Source: Trichomonas vaginalis G3 (taxonomy: Eukaryota > Parabasalia > Trichomonadida > Trichomonadidae). From it: 64,000 bases of DNA. How positions within the stretch are numbered: position 1 is the first letter of the stretch; each line of letters starts with the position of its first letter. Below, piece by piece: positions 59,280 to 64,000 of the stretch. The stretch is from assembly GCF_026262505.1 (NCBI RefSeq), contig NC_067207.1:10508082-10572081 (forward strand), written 5' to 3'. A program made the translations under genes and the position numbers. A model generated the notes under the pieces. That model was not told the origin of the DNA, made no database searches, and saw only the letters and a program-made list of their open reading frames with translations.

Positions 59280-60107
59280 ATGTCAACAACCGAGAACACA
59301 ACAACAGTTATAGTCCATGAAGCTATAAATGAAGAATACGAGTACATACAGTATAACAAACAGTTACGTCTCATTCGTTCGGTCAAAGACGATATGTACC
59401 AGATGCAAAGTATTTTGAACGCTCTTCGTTCTACAAAGCAAGCATATCATTGGTTTGAAAACCAACAGACAAAAGAACTTTTAGAAGAATTTCCTCATAT
59501 GTTTGCTACCCTCGGAAAACCGAGGGTAGAGATTCCGTACGAAAATCGCAAGAATTTGGCTCCTGGTTTGAGAGGATATTATGTTCATAGACTTTTAGTA
59601 AATGCCGTAGCAATGTGGGCTTCACCTCGTTATGCTTGTTATATTTTCATGATGTTAGATGAACTATATAAAGCAGAACGTGAAGAGATGGAAAAGAAAC
59701 TTCAAGCAAAAGATGAAGTCATTGAAGCAAAAGACAAAAACATTCAGAAAAGAATACCACGTTCGGTACCAAAAGGTAAGGAAAAGAACTATAAGTATAT
59801 GATTTATACTGAAGAGATGGAAAATGAAGAAGATAAAGATATGGTTATGTTGCATTTAGTCAGAAGAAACAACAAAAGCTTTTACGACCTTGCTAAGATT
59901 TACAAATCTGACAGAAATTGGTTCTATCGCGAAAACTTACCGATTTCAATGACACCGAATGAAGATGTGAAACAAATAGTTCAAGATACGTTACCTCAAA
60001 CACACTATGATATGAAAGGTTGTACAATACTTACATTCAAAGAAGACTTACCGCTACTGAAGGAAAAAATAGCAGAGTATTTTGACAACTTCAAACAAGT
60101 AGAGTAG
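59280..60107 (+). CDS. KilA-N-like regulator with C-terminal domain, copy B
   Basis: A whole-looking 275-residue frame. The N-terminal half is related to KilA-N proteins through RGYYVHRLLVNAVAMWASPRYACYI (about 100-122), though the classical GYINATK segment is not obvious. A Lys/Glu coiled coil follows (EREEMEKKLQAKDEVIEAKDK), then a conserved C-terminal domain of about 100 residues (KYMIYTEEME...RRNNKSFYDLAKIYKSDRNW...FYRENLPISM) that may be like the DUF3627-type tails of viral KilA-N/Bro proteins. A strong stem-loop (59506-59529) lies inside the gene. The leader has AATAAAGTTAGTTTT and TTTATCCGGAATATAAAGACAGAT. Confidence 0.65.
   Translation: MSTTENTTTVIVHEAINEEYEYIQYNKQLRLIRSVKDDMYQMQSILNALRSTKQAYHWFENQQTKELLEEFPHMFATLGKPRVEIPYENRKNLAPGLRGYYVHRLLVNAVAMWASPRYACYIFMMLDELYKAEREEMEKKLQAKDEVIEAKDKNIQKRIPRSVPKGKEKNYKYMIYTEEMENEEDKDMVMLHLVRRNNKSFYDLAKIYKSDRNWFYRENLPISMTPNEDVKQIVQDTLPQTHYDMKGCTILTFKEDLPLLKEKIAEYFDNFKQVE
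59506..59529. repeat. 10-bp stem-loop inside the KilA-N-like gene
   Basis: CTACCCTCGG (59506-59515), loop AAAA, CCGAGGGTAG (59520-59529). It is at the same gene position as the different stems at 25567-25586, 59048-59067 and 22112-22133, and is read as TLGKPRVEI. Confidence 0.75.
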
Positions 60108-60123
60108 ATGAACCATTTATTTT

Positions 60124-60999
60124 TCAAGCTTGACTTTTTACAATTTGAACTTTGTTTGCGTAGATATGAATTCTGAAAGAAGTATGAGGGTCTTGTATGA
60201 CTTTGTACTTCTCCCATAGTTCATGTCTGTCAAACTTACCTGCCATGGACTCTTTCATAAGTTCCATGAAATCGTCTTCGGACAATCCGGGGAAAAGTAT
60301 AATGTCAGTCAGTATTCTTTTAACATCCTTACTTAAACTCTTTGCTGTCTGTACACAAATGACAACTGAAATGTTAAAGTGTCTGAGCTTCTTAAGAATT
60401 CGACACATATCTTGTTCTCTGTTCTTTAACAAAGGATGAGAAGCAAAGTCATCTAAGATAAGAAGACATCTATGAGGTATGTCTTCCAATCGTAAGATTG
60501 CAATTTCTTCGAAATGTATTCTATCTCTTTCTGTTTGTTTCTGAAGTGTTTCTTCTCTAATATTCTCTGCATTTCCTCATTTGGGTCTTTAAACTTCGAA
60601 ATTTATATACTCATTTATAGCATTATACTTCAAAACTCTTCTTTGGTACTTCTTTATCCAATCTAACAACTCAGTATCCTTTATACATACTAACTTAGAC
60701 TTCTTTATAATATCTTTGAACGAATTGACGGTTTGGTCAAATTGACCAGAAGTACTACAAATAACAACTAACTCATAGAAATGGGTTCTTCTCATCTAGT
60801 TCTTGTTGTTGTGCAGCCATTTTAAGATAAGTGAAAGTCTTACCCGACCCAGGTGGTGCAATTAGACCTGTTATACCATTCTGAGCAAATAAGAACTTGT
60901 CATGTATAGGCTTTATCTGAGCATTTCTAACTTCCTCTTGTTCTTGTTTAAAACATTCTCAAATTTCTTGTCAATGTCAGCAAACTTTTTTTCTAACAT
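60124..60999 (-). CDS. FtsK/HerA-type packaging ATPase, copy B (broken)
   Basis: Homologue of 26608-27481, with Walker A APPGSGKT, Walker B CLLILDDFA, then SHPLLKNREQDMCRILKKL and FRIHIYANKVQIVKSQA at the end. Broken, a few breaks. Divergent from the gene at 61034. Confidence 0.72.
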
Positions 61000-61033
61000 A
61001 TTTTTAGAAAAATTAAAATTTTATCTTTAGAAA

Positions 61034-61486
61034 ATGTCTAGCGATTTCGCTATCTATATTCGAGACAAACTTTTCGACAGCAAAACATCTGTCGACCATA
61101 AAATCTTACATAGTGTAAACAAGAAAGGTGAATTTGTTCTAAAGTTCTGTTTCTGGGAATATGACAAGAACCATAAAACATTAAGCAGAGAAGTCTTAAA
61201 ATTTGTCAATGACAGACTTGTTGACAGAGATGACGCCTCTTGGAGAGATGAAGTCCAACAAAACTTCTTAGAATGCAAAGAAGACACATGCCTGTTCTTG
61301 AAGATGAAATAGAAAACAGAATAGATGAGCTATTAAAGGACAAAGAACTTTTACATAAATATGGTTTCGGAGAAATTTGACATAACTCCACCAGAAAAGA
61401 AGAAGAAAGAAAAGAAAGAAAAGAAAGTAGAAGAAGAGAAGAAAGAACCTGAACCAGTTCCAGAGAAAAAGAAATTTGACATGTAA
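61034..61486 (+). CDS. Lys/Glu-tailed protein of unknown function, copy B (broken)
   Basis: Homologue of 27518-27965: MSSDFAIYIRDKLFDSKTSV..., 90-residue folded part and a Lys/Glu/Pro tail ending KKFDM. Broken. Confidence 0.45.
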
Positions 61487-61500
61487 AAATAAAATTTTAT

Positions 61501-61920
61501 TTTTAGAACATTTCTGGGTCAATGTCAATGTTCTCTTCCTCTTTAGGAGTAAACACTGGCTTAGACTCTAAAATCTTTTACCCAATTTACCTTGAACTTC
61601 AACTATCTTAGACTCATAATATTCATAGTCGTCTGCTTTCTTTGGTTCATAAGTATAACAAGTTTGTATGCTTTGCCTTCTTTAAGGTTTGAAAACCTTC
61701 TATCAAAACTTTCTTTGACTGTTAACAAACCTTCTATGTCTAAGTCTTCAAATTTCGCACCATTTTTAGTCACAATAGCAAACTTAACTGGTTCGATGTT
61801 CCAAACTTTGCTGAATGAAGACTTTTCAAAATGGTAGAAGTAAACATTCAAATATGTGAATGGGTCTAGTTCTTCTTTAAGTCCTGACATGTACTTGTTT
61901 ACTGAGATGAATTTTGTCAT
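61501..61920 (-). CDS. 139-aa-type protein of unknown function, copy B (broken)
   Basis: Homologue of the whole gene at 27982-28401, with MTKFISVNKYMSGLKEELDP, FYHFEKSSFSKVWNIEPVKF and the acidic end ENIDIDPEMF. Broken. It is the last gene of copy B before the match to copy A ends. Its leader TTTTATCCGATAGAAAAG is intact. Confidence 0.45.
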
Positions 61921-61971
61921 CTTTTCTATCGGATAAAAAAATATTTTTTTTAAAATTTACTCAGAAAAAAT

Positions 61972-62294
61972 TATCGGGAATTGTAGGTGATAGTGAGTTG
62001 AGGTGTGTATTTCATCAAGTTCAAAAAGTTTATCAGGTTTTATTTAAAATTTTCTTCATACCATACGATAAATGATTCATTTAAATAACTTAAAATCGTG
62101 TTAATATCCCATTTTGCTATCACATTTTATTATAATACATATCATACGTTTTTTCATGGTCATCTTTAATAATGATTATAATCTGAAAGGGTCTAAAAGA
62201 ATGGGATTAAATTTACCACTCACAGAAACGAGAGTAACATTATAAATTCCGCTAACTGTTAAATTTAATTCCACAGTTATTATTCGAAATAATA
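61972..62294. other. junction and AT-rich interval after Polinton B
   Basis: Sequence similarity to copy A ends at about 61,971 with CTCAGAAAAAATTAT and unrelated sequence begins. No terminal repeat, A-run or target duplication is visible, so this is an internal breakpoint, a recombination joint or an assembly joint. No gene in these 323 bases. Confidence 0.5.
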
Positions 62295-62717
62295 TTGATA
62301 ATTGACATTTTTTTTATTACGATTAAAAATATGGTAAAGCGTTATTTTCCAGTGATAAATAAAACTAGAATAAGATTACCTCAAGAATTCATAAATTCAA
62401 CGAATAAGAAATTCATTCATGTTATAAATTTTAGTGTTTTCAGAAAATATGAGTCAGTGTCATATTCATCAACAGGTTATATTTCACTTCATTCAAATTT
62501 AGTTCAATCAAACCCATATAATGACCATTTCATAAGATTTTCAGATGGTATTAAAAATGTAATTGATAGATTAAAATATGAACAGATTGACAATATCGAA
62601 TTTTTGGAATTTTGGTTTAAATATCCCGATGGAAAAAAGATTGAAGTTAAATATAAAGCTGATAATGATTGGGTCTCCATTCTCATGGTTTTCTTCATTC
62701 TCCTCATTCTTCGGTAA
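62295..62717 (+). CDS. 140-aa unknown protein, possible second Polinton-like lineage
   Basis: MVKRYFPVINKTRIRLPQEF (from the ATG at about 62331) with beta-rich parts (FIHVINFSVFRKYESVSYSS) and a strongly hydrophobic C-terminal segment (WVSILMVFFILLILR) that could be a membrane anchor. It is not found in copies A or B. The 3' end runs against a minus-strand coding-like region. No family recognised. Its small size and crowding resemble virus-like element genes. Confidence 0.35.
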   Translation: MIIDIFFITIKNMVKRYFPVINKTRIRLPQEFINSTNKKFIHVINFSVFRKYESVSYSSTGYISLHSNLVQSNPYNDHFIRFSDGIKNVIDRLKYEQIDNIEFLEFWFKYPDGKKIEVKYKADNDWVSILMVFFILLILR

Positions 62718-62900
62718 GTCACGAGTTAATAAATTTGGTTGAGTTGCTGACCTTGTTAATTCGGGGCTAACATTAACTTTAACATTTTGAATAATTCGTG
62801 ATTTATCATCATTTACGTTATAACCAACCGTAATCTCTGCTTTTGCGTTAGTGTTTCTTTTGACTAGTGAAACGTCTTCTCATTTATATTCGAATAAAAA
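62660..62900 (-). other. coding-like minus-strand stretch without clear start
   Basis: One minus-strand frame is open across about 240 bases and reads protein-like sequence (TNAKAEITVGYNVNDDKSRI ... LTRSATQPNLL). It has no ATG at its front and enters the 140-aa gene region at its end. It may be part of a fossil gene of the second element. Nothing further can be supported. Confidence 0.3.
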
Positions 62901-62921
62901 AATATATTTAAACTTTTATTT

Positions 62922-63450
62922 TGCTGGAACTTTTGAATCTATTATTCCCTGTATTTGTTCATGAAGTTGATTTTTAGCTGTTTCATCGTAATTAATAGAC
63001 CTAATATTTCATTAATTGCATTCTTATAATCATCTGATTTCTCAAATTTTCTTTTATCTGATTCCTTAACTAAATCATAGTTAAACTTCGTTGCTGATAT
63101 AATGGTTTCTTAATTAAATCTTTGAATGCTTGAGATAAAGCACCTGATGCAATTCTTGCTACTATAATTGGTTGGAATTGCTGTTTAAGTTCATCTTTAA
63201 CATTTGCGAAAACTGGATCGAATAAAGCAACTTTAAAGAATTTCTTAGCTGAAATTTCGGGTCTAATATTTGCATATTGACCATCAAACTGGTTAGAATA
63301 TCGTGGTAATCCATCCGGTCCCTCTTCAATAGCATTTAATTCTTCATTGAAATAAGAATATGGATTATGACGGTATGAATTAATTGGACCATTTTCACAT
63401 TCTCCAATGTATTGTTTAACAGCTTTTCCATTTTCATCAAATTGCATAGG
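62922..63450 (-). CDS. unknown protein region, possible second Polinton-like lineage (broken)
   Basis: Starts MQFDENGKAVKQYIGECENG or somewhat upstream, continues PYSYFNEELNAIEEGPDGLP, FDGQYANIRPEISAKKFFKV and VARIASGALSQAFKDLIKK. Helical C-terminal half. Broken. Not related by eye to any gene of copies A or B. A structural protein of another Polinton-like family is possible but unproven. Confidence 0.35.
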
Positions 63451-63554
63451 ATAACGTTCATTATATGCTTTACGTTTTAGGATAATCAGATATAGTTAAT
63501 TTATAACCATTTATACTTTAATATTACCTTGACCATCAGTAACGAAAACTTCAT

Positions 63555-63812
63555 TTATACCATCGGGTTTTCCATTTGGACCCGTAATGTCTGTTCGTGT
63601 GCTTCCCAATTTGGACCTTGACGTTTGGCATATGCTTGAGCTTCTGGTAATGTTAAAACGTTTCTCATTTGTTTAACATCTTTTTGAAGACCAGCAACAA
63701 TATGAACTAATTCTTTCATTCCATCAGGAACTTTCATAGTTCTATTATATGCACCCTTTTTGTTTGTCCCTTGTTTTAATGGAACCTGTAGAAGATTTGC
63801 TATTTCTGTCAT
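63555..63812 (-). CDS. 85-aa unknown protein, possible second Polinton-like lineage
   Basis: [20 protein letters not shown]..., with a helical [20 protein letters not shown] and [20 protein letters not shown]. The minus-strand ATG is preceded by a TTAATTTTATTTTTTATTTATAATTAAAC-like leader. It may be the first part of the same gene block as 62922-63450. No family recognised. Confidence 0.4.
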   Translation of the reverse strand: MTEIANLLQVPLKQGTNKKGAYNRTMKVPDGMKELVHIVAGLQKDVKQMRNVLTLPEAQAYAKRQGPNWEAHEQTLRVQMENPMV

Positions 63813-63851
63813 GTTTAATTATAAATAAAAAATAAAATTAATTATAAAAAG

Positions 63852-64000
63852 TTAATCAAATTTAACACTTCCTTTATTTAAATCAACTATTATTTTTCCA
63901 TGTTCACCTAATTGCTGATATTGTGTGTAAAGTTCATTAATGCTCATTGGTAAATTCACTTGATAAAGCATAACGTTCAACTGTTTGACGACTAAACCCA
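63852..64000 (-). CDS. partial protein running off the window
   Basis: An open minus-strand frame from the window edge to TAA at 63852-63854, with possible starts MLYQVNLPMSI or MSINELYTQYQQLGEHGKII; ends NKGSVKFD. It is followed 40 bases later by the start of the 85-aa gene, so the two form a compact minus-strand pair. No family recognised. Confidence 0.35.
   Translation of the reverse strand, partial: GLVVKQLNVMLYQVNLPMSINELYTQYQQLGEHGKIIVDLNKGSVKFD

Larger units (their letters stand above)
45440..61971. mobile_element. Polinton/Maverick element, copy B, incomplete (about 16.5 kb)
   Basis: Begins with an A-run and GGTAGTGGGG, the same tip as copy A, then only about 75 bp of shared terminus before its own sequence. 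From 45,660 it is colinear and very similar to 13,530-28,440 of copy A. It stops matching at about 61,971. The helicase, penton-like and capsid block and any right terminus are not visible, so it is incomplete and no target duplication can be assigned. Broken, with roughly ten or more breaks, though several genes look whole. It lies in a host surface-protein gene. Compared with A it has extra material at 55,000-55,970 and lacks the first KilA-N gene and the 26.2-kb insert. Confidence 0.88.

Overview
The window is AT-rich eukaryotic DNA, most likely from a trichomonad (parabasalid) protist. The reasons are intronless genes with short AT-rich spacers, a PH-AGC kinase and a Rab-like GTPase of protist style, a beta-helix 'Pmp-like' surface-protein relic, and two large Polinton/Maverick elements, which are known to be very abundant in trichomonads. 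A Tritrichomonas-like species is my guess, and nothing here proves the genus.

Layout. 1-3.0 kb: an apparently uninterrupted hAT-type transposase on the minus strand, with hairpins beyond its 3' end. 3.9-5.0 kb: a broken host surface-protein gene. 6.3-8.8 kb: a foldback-like element, two inverted arrays of a 122-bp unit that itself consists of three hairpins. 9-12.5 kb: gene-poor AT-rich DNA. 12,589-37,615: Polinton A, with terminal inverted repeats and a 6-bp target duplication (ATTTAA). 37.7-38.0 kb: a MITE-like palindrome. 38.5-45.4 kb: host genes (Rab-like GTPase, Akt-like kinase, a coiled-coil protein, a secreted or surface protein). 45,440-61,971: Polinton B, colinear with the left two thirds of A and inserted at the end of the surface-protein gene. 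It has no visible right terminus. 61,972-64,000: unrelated small genes that may belong to another Polinton-like lineage.

Polinton parts recognised: a Dam-like DNA adenine methyltransferase, a small membrane protein, a glycine-rich amphipathic (pVI-like) protein, a paralogous pair of ~285-aa proteins, a phage-type fibre with tail-collar domain, an integrase, a PolB region, several KilA-N-type proteins (one fused to a T5orf172/GIY-YIG-like domain), a packaging ATPase, an SF3 helicase and the major capsid protein. Both copies are fossils: some genes look whole and many are broken (I estimate ten or more breaks per copy). The near identity of A's two ends and of A to B argues for recent insertion.

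The most unusual signals are non-coding. (1) Five-word repeat modules keep identical spacing in A and B, but the word changes together in direct and inverted copies (GTTAG to GTGAG type) around a retained GATC. (2) Stem-loops sit at the same place in KilA-N paralogues with unrelated but self-complementary stems. (3) Copy B carries a tRNA-like sequence followed by two tandem-repeat arrays, one bounded by a 19-bp inverted repeat.
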